A DNA stretch of 64,000 bases from JBCCMQ01 sp039026235 (GTDB taxonomy: Bacteria; Pseudomonadota; Alphaproteobacteria; Rhodobacterales; Rhodobacteraceae): positions 434,001 to 498,000 of the forward strand of contig JBCCMQ010000001.1 in the NCBI GenBank assembly GCA_039026235.1, in the 5' to 3' direction. The position numbers were made by a program, and so were the translations under genes. Below the pieces are notes generated by a model. It searched no databases. It had not been told where the DNA came from and saw nothing but the letters and a program-made list of their open reading frames with translations. Within the stretch, counting starts at the first letter, position 1; each line of letters starts with the position of its first letter. Positions 25,430 through 33,137 of the stretch are shown piece after piece.

Positions 25430-26703
25430 CAAAAATTACCGGAACACGCACCTACGATCTCAGGTTCCCGACGTCGGACCAGCTTGACGGGTCGGACGCC
25501 ATGAACCCGGACCCGGATTATTCGGCCGCCTATGTCGTGCTAGAGACCGACGGTGCCCACGAAGGTCATGGACTGACCTTTACCATAGGCCGGGGCAACG
25601 AAATCTGCGTCGCGGCTATCGAGGCCCTGAGCGCCCTCGTGACCGGTCTCGACCTTGACTGGATTACTGAAGACATGGGTCGGTTCTGGCGCCATGTGAC
25701 TGGCGACAGCCAGCTGCGCTGGATTGGCCCGGACAAGGGCGCGATCCATATGGCGGCGGGCGCTGTGGTCAACGCCGCCTGGGATCTTTGGGCCAAGGAG
25801 GCGGGCAAGCCGGTCTGGTTGCTTGTGGCCGAGATGAACCCCCGGGATATCGTTAGGTTAATCGATTTTCGCTATATCAGCGACGCGATTTCGCCGGATG
25901 AAGCGTTAGATCTGTTGGAAGCCCAGGCGCCCCAGAAGGCCGCGCGCATCCAGACGCTGCAAAGCGAAGGCTATCCCTGTTACACGACCTCGGCGGGTTG
26001 GCTTGGCTATCCTGACGACAAGCTGCGCGAGCTTTGCCGAAAGGCGCGGGCAGCTGGCTTTACCCACACCAAGTTCAAGGTGGGCCGCGATATCGAAGAT
26101 GATATCCGCCGTCTGACCATCGCCCGCGAGGAATTGGGCGACCAGATGACGCTGATGATCGACGCCAATCAGGTCTGGGACGTGAACCAGGCCATCGACT
26201 GGGTCCGGAAACTGTCCTTCGCGCGCCCGTTCTTTATCGAAGAACCCACCAGCCCCGATGACGTTCTGGGACACAAGGCAATCCGCGACGGCGTCGCGCC
26301 GGTCAAAGTGGCCACTGGAGAGATGTGTCAGAACCGGATCATGTTCAAACAGTTCATCACCGCGGGCGCCATTGACATCGTTCAGATCGACAGCTGCCGG
26401 ATGGGCGGCCTGAACGAAGTGCTGGCGGTGATGCTTATGGCTGCCAAATACAGGCTCCCGGTCTGGCCGCATGCCGGTGGTGTGGGATTGTGCGAATACG
26501 TCCAGCATATGTCGATGATCGATTACGTCGCGATCTGCGGCGAAAAGGATGACCGCCGGATCGAGTTTGTGGATCATCTTCACGAGCATTTTGTGGATCC
26601 ATGCCAGGTAGAAGACGGCGCCTATTTGGCGCCGAAATTGCCGGGGTTTTCGATTGAAATGAAGAAGGACAGTATCGAGCGCTATCTCTTCAAAGGAGGC
26701 TAG
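25426..26703 (+). CDS. L-fuconate dehydratase (enolase superfamily)
   Basis: 425 residues from MTKITGTRTYDLRFPTS. Mandelate-racemase-subgroup layout: capping domain with the L-fuconate-dehydratase-like IGPDKGAIHMAAGAVVNAAW, the K-x-K catalytic motif in HTKFKVGRD, metal ligands in MIDANQVW, FIEEPTSPDD and ATGEMCQNR, and the catalytic His in WPHAGGVGLCEY. It dehydrates L-fuconate to 2-keto-3-deoxy-L-fuconate. Four-base overlap with the lactonase. No dedicated 2-keto-3-deoxyfuconate dehydrogenase or aldolase follows on this strand; candidates are the SDR at 12567 or genes outside the window. Confidence 0.91.
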   Translation: MTKITGTRTYDLRFPTSDQLDGSDAMNPDPDYSAAYVVLETDGAHEGHGLTFTIGRGNEICVAAIEALSALVTGLDLDWITEDMGRFWRHVTGDSQLRWIGPDKGAIHMAAGAVVNAAWDLWAKEAGKPVWLLVAEMNPRDIVRLIDFRYISDAISPDEALDLLEAQAPQKAARIQTLQSEGYPCYTTSAGWLGYPDDKLRELCRKARAAGFTHTKFKVGRDIEDDIRRLTIAREELGDQMTLMIDANQVWDVNQAIDWVRKLSFARPFFIEEPTSPDDVLGHKAIRDGVAPVKVATGEMCQNRIMFKQFITAGAIDIVQIDSCRMGGLNEVLAVMLMAAKYRLPVWPHAGGVGLCEYVQHMSMIDYVAICGEKDDRRIEFVDHLHEHFVDPCQVEDGAYLAPKLPGFSIEMKKDSIERYLFKGG

Positions 26704-26798
26704 TCGGAATAGCCCGATTTCGGGTCTTCAACGCACATCAATATGGCTTTCGATGGTCCGGGAAGAACAGGCGAACGGGGCTGAACCCAAGGTGGTTC

Positions 26799-28079
26799 TT
26801 ACGTGGGATTTAGGGGATAAAGCGCGGCTAAATCTCTGTTCCTTAATGACAAATTAAGCCTTTCGGTACGGGTCGTTTTCAGTGCTTTCGATACGTCCGC
26901 CCAGGCCTTATTTGCATCGTTATGGCCCTTTCCATAGATGCAGGCGCCGAGCTCTGCGATGGCGGCCCGTAGAGGTGGATCAAGGTGGGACGAAGGACCC
27001 GGTAGGCGATGCCACCAGACCTCAAAGTCTGCGGCAAAGGCGGGGTAGTTCTTATCTGCCACCGAACTGCGCAACCGGTCGTAGGCCCAGGCCTCGGATG
27101 CCACGTGTGCGGCGCGGCGTCGCGCTAGATACCCCGCAATGCGAGGAGAGAGATATCGAAAACCCCGTATGGCCGCATAAAGCGCAAGGCCTGCGAGCAC
27201 CGCAATCAATGCCACGATCCGTGCGTCGACTTTGGGCAGATTACGGGCAACCGGCCCATCGACAGTGACCTCGAACCCGTCGATAGAGGCGGTCTCGATC
27301 TCACCGCTTTCAAGGTTGTACCAGCGCAGTTCGACCGCTGGGACTGCGCCAGAGCCGCCGCTTTCCGCCACCAGTGTCGTGCTTTCCACTCTCTCGCCGG
27401 AAAGCCAGGTTCGATCGGCTTTTTCGGTCACCACGGGTTCGACGGGGTAACTGGCCACTCCCTGGATCTGGTGCGGCGGCAGCAGCGTAGGCAGAAAGAG
27501 GGGCGATGTGCCAGAGATCTGAGCCGTGACTGTTCGTGTCAGGCTGTCGCCGGGTTTGAGCGTCGTTTCCTCTGACGAAAGTTCTTGGCTCAGGGTCAGG
27601 CTGGTCGCCGCCACAAAGGGATGGAGATCTTCAGCGCCTTCCGGCAAAATGCCGACAATGGCGAAGGGATCCATTTTGATCCGCGACGTCTTTGGATCGG
27701 TCTCTACCGGTTCTGCCCAATAGACGACCAATTCCTGCGCCGGTACCGCGATGGTGCCGGGCACCATGGGTGACAGACGGTAGGCGCGGCTGACACCCGA
27801 CCACGTCTCGCCATCGACCGTGCGGCTGGTGGGGCTGGTGGCCCGCTCCATCAGCTTGACCATCAGATCGGGCGTCTCAAGGCTGGGAAAGACAACCGGT
27901 TTCGGCATCCACGTCGGAACCAGAACGGTCACCCGCAGTACGACAGACTGACCCGGAATAACCTCTGTTTCGTTTAACTCAACCTCGACCAAGGGTTCAC
28001 TGTCTGTCTGGGCAAGCACAGGGGCTGTGCTCAGCGCGACGAAAACTAAGGTAAGTGAGGCCCGTAGAAACCGCGTCAT
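26799..28079 (-). CDS. BatD-like membrane protein
   Basis: 426 residues. Signal peptide ASLTLVFVALSTAPVLAQ, then a long extracytoplasmic beta-rich region of BatD type (VEVELNETEVIPGQSVVLRV and WSGVSRAYRLSPMVPGTIAV). One membrane helix follows near residue 280-305 (DARIVALIAVLAGLALYAAI), then a cytoplasmic tail. Last gene of the MoxR/VWA operon, overlapping its upstream partner by 4 bp. BatD proteins accompany BatA/BatB VWA proteins and MoxR ATPases; their molecular role is unsettled. Confidence 0.82.
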   Translation of the reverse strand: MTRFLRASLTLVFVALSTAPVLAQTDSEPLVEVELNETEVIPGQSVVLRVTVLVPTWMPKPVVFPSLETPDLMVKLMERATSPTSRTVDGETWSGVSRAYRLSPMVPGTIAVPAQELVVYWAEPVETDPKTSRIKMDPFAIVGILPEGAEDLHPFVAATSLTLSQELSSEETTLKPGDSLTRTVTAQISGTSPLFLPTLLPPHQIQGVASYPVEPVVTEKADRTWLSGERVESTTLVAESGGSGAVPAVELRWYNLESGEIETASIDGFEVTVDGPVARNLPKVDARIVALIAVLAGLALYAAIRGFRYLSPRIAGYLARRRAAHVASEAWAYDRLRSSVADKNYPAFAADFEVWWHRLPGPSSHLDPPLRAAIAELGACIYGKGHNDANKAWADVSKALKTTRTERLNLSLRNRDLAALYPLNPT

Positions 28080-29599
28080 GGTTCGCTGTTGGCCTCAAGC
28101 AAAAAGCGCTGGCGCAAGAAATCGCCTGTCTGTGTGTTGACGGTGTTCATCCACTTTTCGGCGGACAGGATTTCCGGGCCGTCCTGGTCAGTAACTTCGA
28201 TCTGGGTCTCTTCGCCCCGGCCGCTTTCGTTGTCGAAGACAACCTCGTCCGCCCCGATACCTGACTCTTCTCCGGTATCGGATTGGGCCTGCGTTTCTTC
28301 TACAAAGGTCACGATGCGTTGGGCCACTTCGAGGTTATGGGCCGCGCCGGGGTAGTCGGGATCGAGTTCCAGCACACGTTCGAATGCCCGGACGCCATCC
28401 CGGTATTGCCTGTTCCGCAAAAGCGCAATGGCATTGATAAAAGTCGCCTCGGGGGTATCGATATTGCTAAGGATTTCGCTCGCCTCGGGGTATCGGGCGT
28501 TTCGGAAATAGGCGTATCCCTTCCAAAGGGGGTCGGCGAAAAGCTCGGCCGCCCGCCCAAAATCCTTCTGCGCATAGGCCAAACGCCCCTGCTGATCGGG
28601 GGTGAAGAAAAAGTCGACAAAACCGTCGGCCCGGGCTTGCGCCGGAAAGAGGCAAATCGCGGCCACGACCAGACTGGCCGCCCATTGCATCGTCCATCCG
28701 CGCCGGAACCAGATCAGCACCAGAAGGGCGGCGGGCAGTGCGAACCAGCGGCCTCGGTCCTGCCACTCCTGGGTGTCGTCGTCGAGCAGCGCACGGCGAT
28801 AGGCGGCATTCAGCGCCCTGTCGATACGGCGGATGTCGCTGGCATCCGGCGTGAGTTGAAAAACGCTGGCATTCGGCATGGCGTCCAAGCCCCGGTCGCG
28901 TTGGCCATCGGGCGGCATCGCCAAGAAACCGGTGGTTGTGGATGTATTTTGTCCCAAAAGTGTGGTCTCGGCATCGGAGAGCCCGTCCAGCACAAAAAGC
29001 ACTGCGCCCGGTGTGGTCTCTTTTGCCAGAATGTCCGTGGCGATGGCCATGGCGCTGCCCGCGTTGTTGCCTTCGGTCGGCATCACGCCGCTGGTCAGGC
29101 CTTCCAGATAGGGACGCATGATCAAAGGGTCTTCGGTCAAGGGCACGACCCGGTGCGCGGTGCCGCTGTAGGCCACCAGCGCGGTGCGTGCCCCGGCCCG
29201 CAGATCCAAGAGGTCGCGGATTTTCTGCTTTCCGCGCTCGAGGCGGGTAGGTGAGACATCGGGGGCATCCATTGACGCCGTGACTTCAAGGATGATCACC
29301 AAAGGCGCGGACTGCGCCAGGAACGGATCAGGTGCGCGCGACCATGTGGGTCCCGCAGCCCCGACCGTGGCGCAGAGAAGGGACGCGCAAACCCCGTCAA
29401 TCGGCTGCAGGCGGCGCCGCGCCGCGCCCTGAACTTCCATGGCAGCGCGCAGATGCGGCGCCAGCCCGTCCCGTTGCGCCGGCCCCGCACGTCCATGGTC
29501 GCGTATCCGCCACCAGAGCAAGGCGATCAGGGGTACGACGGCCAGCACCCAGGGGCGAAGAAAGTGAAAGGCCTCGATCACCAACGCGACATCCATCAC
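28076..29599 (-). CDS. VWA-domain protein with TPR region (BatB/BatC-like)
   Basis: 507 residues. N-terminal membrane helix (LRPWVLAVVPLIALLWW), a VWA domain (about 95-290), a second helix (WFALPAALLVLIWF and AASLVVAAICLFPAQARA), then TPR-type repeats in a periplasmic C-terminus (LAYAQKDFGRAAELF and GVRAFERVLELDPDYPGAAH). It thus combines BatB and BatC. The MIDAS motif reads EVTASM at 105-110 instead of DxSxS, so metal binding may be lost or altered, unlike the BatA-like neighbour. Overlaps both neighbours by 4 bp. Confidence 0.85.
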   Translation of the reverse strand: MMDVALVIEAFHFLRPWVLAVVPLIALLWWRIRDHGRAGPAQRDGLAPHLRAAMEVQGAARRRLQPIDGVCASLLCATVGAAGPTWSRAPDPFLAQSAPLVIILEVTASMDAPDVSPTRLERGKQKIRDLLDLRAGARTALVAYSGTAHRVVPLTEDPLIMRPYLEGLTSGVMPTEGNNAGSAMAIATDILAKETTPGAVLFVLDGLSDAETTLLGQNTSTTTGFLAMPPDGQRDRGLDAMPNASVFQLTPDASDIRRIDRALNAAYRRALLDDDTQEWQDRGRWFALPAALLVLIWFRRGWTMQWAASLVVAAICLFPAQARADGFVDFFFTPDQQGRLAYAQKDFGRAAELFADPLWKGYAYFRNARYPEASEILSNIDTPEATFINAIALLRNRQYRDGVRAFERVLELDPDYPGAAHNLEVAQRIVTFVEETQAQSDTGEESGIGADEVVFDNESGRGEETQIEVTDQDGPEILSAEKWMNTVNTQTGDFLRQRFLLEANSEP

Positions 29600-30579
29600 A
29601 CCGTAACCTTCTGGGAACCGCGCGCATGCAGCAACAGAACGGTCAGAGTGCCGATAAGGGCCGCCAGGGCAAGGGGCACATAGGCCAGTGAACGCCTTGG
29701 GCGATAGGACAGGGTTTCAACATCCCGGGGCTTCAGCACGTCGATCCGTTTATAGACCCCGTTCAATGCGTCCACATCGCCGGCAAAGAAGCTTTGTCCC
29801 CCGCTTCGGCGCGCGATTTCCGCCAGTGTCGCGGTGTCGACGCGGTTCTCGCCTTCACCCTCCGGATCACCGACCGCGATGGTGTAGATCTCAACACCTT
29901 CCTGCCTTGCGATTTCCGCCGCGTTGATGGGGCTCATCAGACTGCCGGTATCGGCGCCATCGGACAAGAGTATCAGCAGTCGTTCTTCGATCTCGCTGGC
30001 CTCGAATGTTCGAATGGAAAGACCGATGGCATCGCCGATGGCCGTATGCGGGCCGGCCATGCCGACCGATGTCTGGGCAATAAGTTCCGCGATCGTTTCC
30101 AGATCTTCGGTCAGCGGGGCCTGCAGGTAGGCCTGCGTGCCAAAGACGATCAAGGCCACGCGGTCACCTTCGCGCTCGGCCACGAAGTCGGTCACAACTT
30201 CCTGCACGGCCGCCAGGCGCTGCATCCTTTGACCCTCGGCCGTCAGAAAATCCACCTCATCCATGGATCCTGAAATGTCGATGGCAAGCACCATGTCCCG
30301 GGCGGATTTGGTAATCTCAATCGGTGCGCCCACTCGTTCCGGCCCGGCAATTGCAACCACCAGACACGTCCAAGACACTATCGCAGCGATCATTTGCAGC
30401 CGCGAGCGGGCCAATATGGCTGATCCCTCGCGCGGATCCTGATCTGTCGCGCGGGCGATCTGGCGGAAGAACGGGATGCGAAAGGCGGCGACGGTTTCCC
30501 GGTAGGGCGGCACAAAGCGCCACACAAGCCAGGGCAGGGGCAGAGCGAGCAGTATCCAGGGCGCGCTGAGGGAGATCAT
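29596..30579 (-). CDS. BatA-like VWA-domain membrane protein
   Basis: 327 residues. Two N-terminal helices (LSAPWILLALPLPWLVWRF, LQMIAAIVSWTCLVVAIAG), a VWA domain with an intact MIDAS (LAIDISGSMDEVDF, DISGS at 101-105; Thr in AGPHTAIG; Asp in ILLSDGADTG), and a C-terminal helix (LAYVPLALAALIGTLTVLL). This is the standard BatA layout. It probably binds a protein partner through the metal-bound MIDAS. It is embedded in a run of 4-bp gene overlaps between the DUF4381 and BatB/TPR genes. Confidence 0.9.
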   Translation of the reverse strand: MISLSAPWILLALPLPWLVWRFVPPYRETVAAFRIPFFRQIARATDQDPREGSAILARSRLQMIAAIVSWTCLVVAIAGPERVGAPIEITKSARDMVLAIDISGSMDEVDFLTAEGQRMQRLAAVQEVVTDFVAEREGDRVALIVFGTQAYLQAPLTEDLETIAELIAQTSVGMAGPHTAIGDAIGLSIRTFEASEIEERLLILLSDGADTGSLMSPINAAEIARQEGVEIYTIAVGDPEGEGENRVDTATLAEIARRSGGQSFFAGDVDALNGVYKRIDVLKPRDVETLSYRPRRSLAYVPLALAALIGTLTVLLLHARGSQKVTV

Positions 30580-31061
30580 GGAGCCAACGCCCGGTTGTGA
30601 TGCAGGACCCAGCGGCGGACAAGATCGACCGTGGCATCGGGCAGCGCCTCACCCGGCCGGTAGGGGGCCGTCGACAAGACCGCCCCTGGACCGTCGCGAA
30701 AGCGCGTCTCGGCGCAGGTCGCGTCAAGAAAGTCGAGCCATGCAGGGCCAAAAAGGCCGGCCACATCCGTCCGCGGATAGGCCGCCAGCGCGGTTTGGCG
30801 CAGGATGCGGGCAACGGTTTCTGGGTCAGAGCCCGCGGTCTCAAGTGCGGCAATCGCGGCGCCGCGATAGGCGTCGGCGCGGCGTACCCGGCGCCTTTGC
30901 CGCATTATCCAAAGCGTGGCGCCGAGGATCAGGACGAGAAGGATCGGCCAGCCAATTGTCTGCGGGATCAGAGGTATCAAGGCGGGATCGGGCGGCGGGA
31001 TCAGTTCGCCCATCAGGTCCACCAGATTGGTGGGGCGCTCGGCTGTCTCGTCTCCGTTCAT
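30576..31061 (-). CDS. DUF4381 domain protein
   Basis: 161 residues. An N-terminal Pro-rich LIPPPDPALIPLIPQT segment, one membrane helix (WPILLVLILGATLWIMRQRR), and a cytoplasmic domain with AYRGAAIAALETAGSDPETV, LRQTALAAYPRTDVAGLFG and WLDFLDA, the DUF4381 pattern. This domain occurs almost only between DUF58 and BatA genes in MoxR operons, exactly its position here. Probably a membrane scaffold of the complex. Confidence 0.85.
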   Translation of the reverse strand: MNGDETAERPTNLVDLMGELIPPPDPALIPLIPQTIGWPILLVLILGATLWIMRQRRRVRRADAYRGAAIAALETAGSDPETVARILRQTALAAYPRTDVAGLFGPAWLDFLDATCAETRFRDGPGAVLSTAPYRPGEALPDATVDLVRRWVLHHNRALAP

Positions 31062-32041
31062 CTTGGGCGCAGTCCCATGAGGCGCCGCATCTGGCTCAGG
31101 CTGTCTTCCGCCGTGGTCAATGGCAGCACGGGAACGCCAAGCGCGCGCTGCCAGTCCAGAATTGTGGCAATCCGCCCGCGCACCAGGTCCGTGACCGTGC
31201 GATGGATGTCGCCGTCTTGCGTATCGATCGCGATCTGCAGTCGCCCGTCCGATACAGCGAGCTGAGCGTTCCGGGGCAGGGCATCGGCGTAGGGGTCCGA
31301 GACCAGTCCAAGAACCAGATCGTTGTGGCGCGCAATCGCTGTGACAAGCTTCTTCGTTGTCTCGTCGATCTCGGCAAAGTCACTTAGTATGATGATCAGA
31401 TGATTGCGGGGCGCGATCCGGACGACGGCCCGCAGAACCGCGTTCATGGGAACGGGATCGATGCTTGGCGCATCGGGTCTCAAGAGACGGTTTGCTTCGG
31501 CCAGAACGGCAAGGAACCGGTTCAGTGCGGTGCGGCTGCGCTTGGGACGAATTTCGGCGATGACCTCATCGCCAAACACAATCCCGCCCACCCGGTCGCC
31601 CTGATCGAGTATCCGAAAGGCGACCAATGCCGCGCATTCCGCTGCAGTGACCGATTTCATGTTCAGCCGCGAGCCAAAATACATCGACATGCGCTGGTCA
31701 ACCACGATCAGTGCTGGCCGGTCGCGTTCTTCGGTGAAGACGCGGACATGGGGCCGGCCCGTACGCGCTGTCACTTTCCAGTCGATCGCGCACACGTCGT
31801 CTGAGGGCAGGTATTCCCGCAGCTCTTCAAAGTTGAGGCCGCGCCCCCGCAGACGCGATGCGTGGCGCCCGTTCATGGCGCTGCGGGCCGGCTGGCGGGG
31901 CAGGAACGTCAGTGCCTTCGCCTGATGCTCGAGCCCCCTGAGATGGGCAAGATTGATCGAGACGCGCGTATCCAACGCTTTGGCGCGCGTGGCCGCCTGG
32001 GGCACCATTCCGGTCCGTATCCGCGCAGCCCTGTCTTGCAT
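31058..32041 (-). CDS. DUF58 domain protein (MoxR-associated)
   Basis: 327 residues, soluble. Conserved DUF58 core: RSAMNGRHASRLRGRGLNFE, EYLPSDDVCAIDWKVTARTG and VFTEERDRPALIVVDQRMSM. The last segment is a degenerate VWA-like strand (DQRMSM for DxSxS). Starts 11 bp after the MoxR stop and overlaps the DUF4381 gene by 4 bp. DUF58 proteins are regular partners of MoxR ATPases. Confidence 0.9.
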   Translation of the reverse strand: MQDRAARIRTGMVPQAATRAKALDTRVSINLAHLRGLEHQAKALTFLPRQPARSAMNGRHASRLRGRGLNFEELREYLPSDDVCAIDWKVTARTGRPHVRVFTEERDRPALIVVDQRMSMYFGSRLNMKSVTAAECAALVAFRILDQGDRVGGIVFGDEVIAEIRPKRSRTALNRFLAVLAEANRLLRPDAPSIDPVPMNAVLRAVVRIAPRNHLIIILSDFAEIDETTKKLVTAIARHNDLVLGLVSDPYADALPRNAQLAVSDGRLQIAIDTQDGDIHRTVTDLVRGRIATILDWQRALGVPVLPLTTAEDSLSQMRRLMGLRPR

Positions 32042-32052
32042 CGCCGCCCCCT

Positions 32053-33057
32053 TCAGGTCAGTGCAACCTGTCGAACGATTTCATTGACCACGTCATCTGG
32101 CGAGACGCCTTCGCCCTGCGCCTCGTAACTCAGCCCGAGACGGTGCCGCATGACATCGGCGACGATGGCCCGCACGTCCAAGGGATCGACATAGTCGCGA
32201 CCGTTCAGCCAAGCGTGCGTACGGCCGCATTTGTCCAGCGCGAGCGACGCGCGCGGACTTGCTCCGATATCGATCCAGCGCGGCAGGTCTTCCCCGAACG
32301 CAGCCGGGTTGCGCGTGGCATTGACCAGATCCGCCATGTAGCGCTCCATCGCCTCGGACACGTGTACGCCCACGATTTCGCGGCGGGCGTCGAAAATCGC
32401 CTGCTGCGGAATGCCATTGGGTTTGTCCTTCTTTGCCCCTTTGGTCTGATCACTGGCAAGTGCGGCCTCTTCTGCCCGGACCAAACGGATCACTTCTACT
32501 TCGTCCTCGACCGGCGGATAGGTGATCATGACATGCATCAGGAAGCGGTCCATCTGCGCTTCGGGCAATGGATAGGTGCCTTCCTGCTCCACCGGGTTCT
32601 GAGTGGCCATGACCATGAAAAGCGGCTCCATCGCGTGGGTGGTGCCCGCCACGGTGACCTGGCGTTCCTCCATCGCTTCCAGCAAGGCGGACTGCACCTT
32701 TGCGGGTGCGCGGTTGATCTCGTCGGCCAAGACTATGTTGGCAAAGATCGGACCCGGGTCGAAACGGAATTCGGATCCGTCGGCCGTCTGGTGGTAGATC
32801 TCGGTGCCGGTCACATCGGCCGGCAGAAGATCCGGCGTGAATTGGATGCGGCTGAAATCGCATTCAAGGTTCTTGGCCAGCGCCTTGATCGCACGGGTTT
32901 TTGCCAGACCGGGCAGGCCTTCGACCAAAAGGTTGCCGTTGGCCAACAGCCCGATAACCAGCCTTTCGATCACATGGCTTTGGCCGATGATGGCGGTCTG
33001 CATGCGGGTCATCAGCTCTTGGATCGCCGCATGCGAACTTTGCGTATCGGTTGTCAC
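32053..33057 (-). CDS. MoxR-family AAA+ ATPase
   Basis: 334 residues, GTG start. Walker A EGLPGLAKT (47-54), Walker B NIVLADEINRAPAKVQ with DE at 112-113, sensor 1 FMVMATQNPVEQEGTYPLPE, and the arginine-finger/sensor-2 region ASPRASLALDKCGRTHAW. These are the signature features of MoxR chaperone-like ATPases. First of six co-oriented genes MoxR-DUF58-DUF4381-BatA-BatB/TPR-BatD, and preceded after 80 bp by the sulfatase gene. MoxR proteins with VWA partners help mature or assemble specific proteins. Here the likely client is the sulfatase or its periplasmic environment (inference). Confidence 0.93.
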   Translation of the reverse strand: MTTDTQSSHAAIQELMTRMQTAIIGQSHVIERLVIGLLANGNLLVEGLPGLAKTRAIKALAKNLECDFSRIQFTPDLLPADVTGTEIYHQTADGSEFRFDPGPIFANIVLADEINRAPAKVQSALLEAMEERQVTVAGTTHAMEPLFMVMATQNPVEQEGTYPLPEAQMDRFLMHVMITYPPVEDEVEVIRLVRAEEAALASDQTKGAKKDKPNGIPQQAIFDARREIVGVHVSEAMERYMADLVNATRNPAAFGEDLPRWIDIGASPRASLALDKCGRTHAWLNGRDYVDPLDVRAIVADVMRHRLGLSYEAQGEGVSPDDVVNEIVRQVALT

Positions 33058-33095
33058 CTAAGCAATTCTTTCAATTGGAATTTTGGCTGAACCAA

Positions 33096-33125
33096 CGGCC
33101 CGCGCATGCAGTGCTGCGCGGGCCG
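33096..33125 (-). terminator. intercistronic stem-loop between sulfatase and MoxR genes
   Basis: Perfect 11-bp inverted repeat CGGCCCGCGCA / TGCGCGGGCCG with an 8-base loop, 13 bp after the sulfatase stop and 39 bp before the MoxR start. There is no T-run after it on the minus strand, so it looks like an attenuating or 3'-protective hairpin rather than a full terminator. It would allow readthrough from FGE-sulfatase into the MoxR genes. Confidence 0.65.
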
Positions 33126-33137
33126 CTTCGACTTCCG

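Noticed and set aside
32143..33090. 315-codon plus-strand frame
   Set aside because: Antisense to MoxR, which has all AAA+ motifs.
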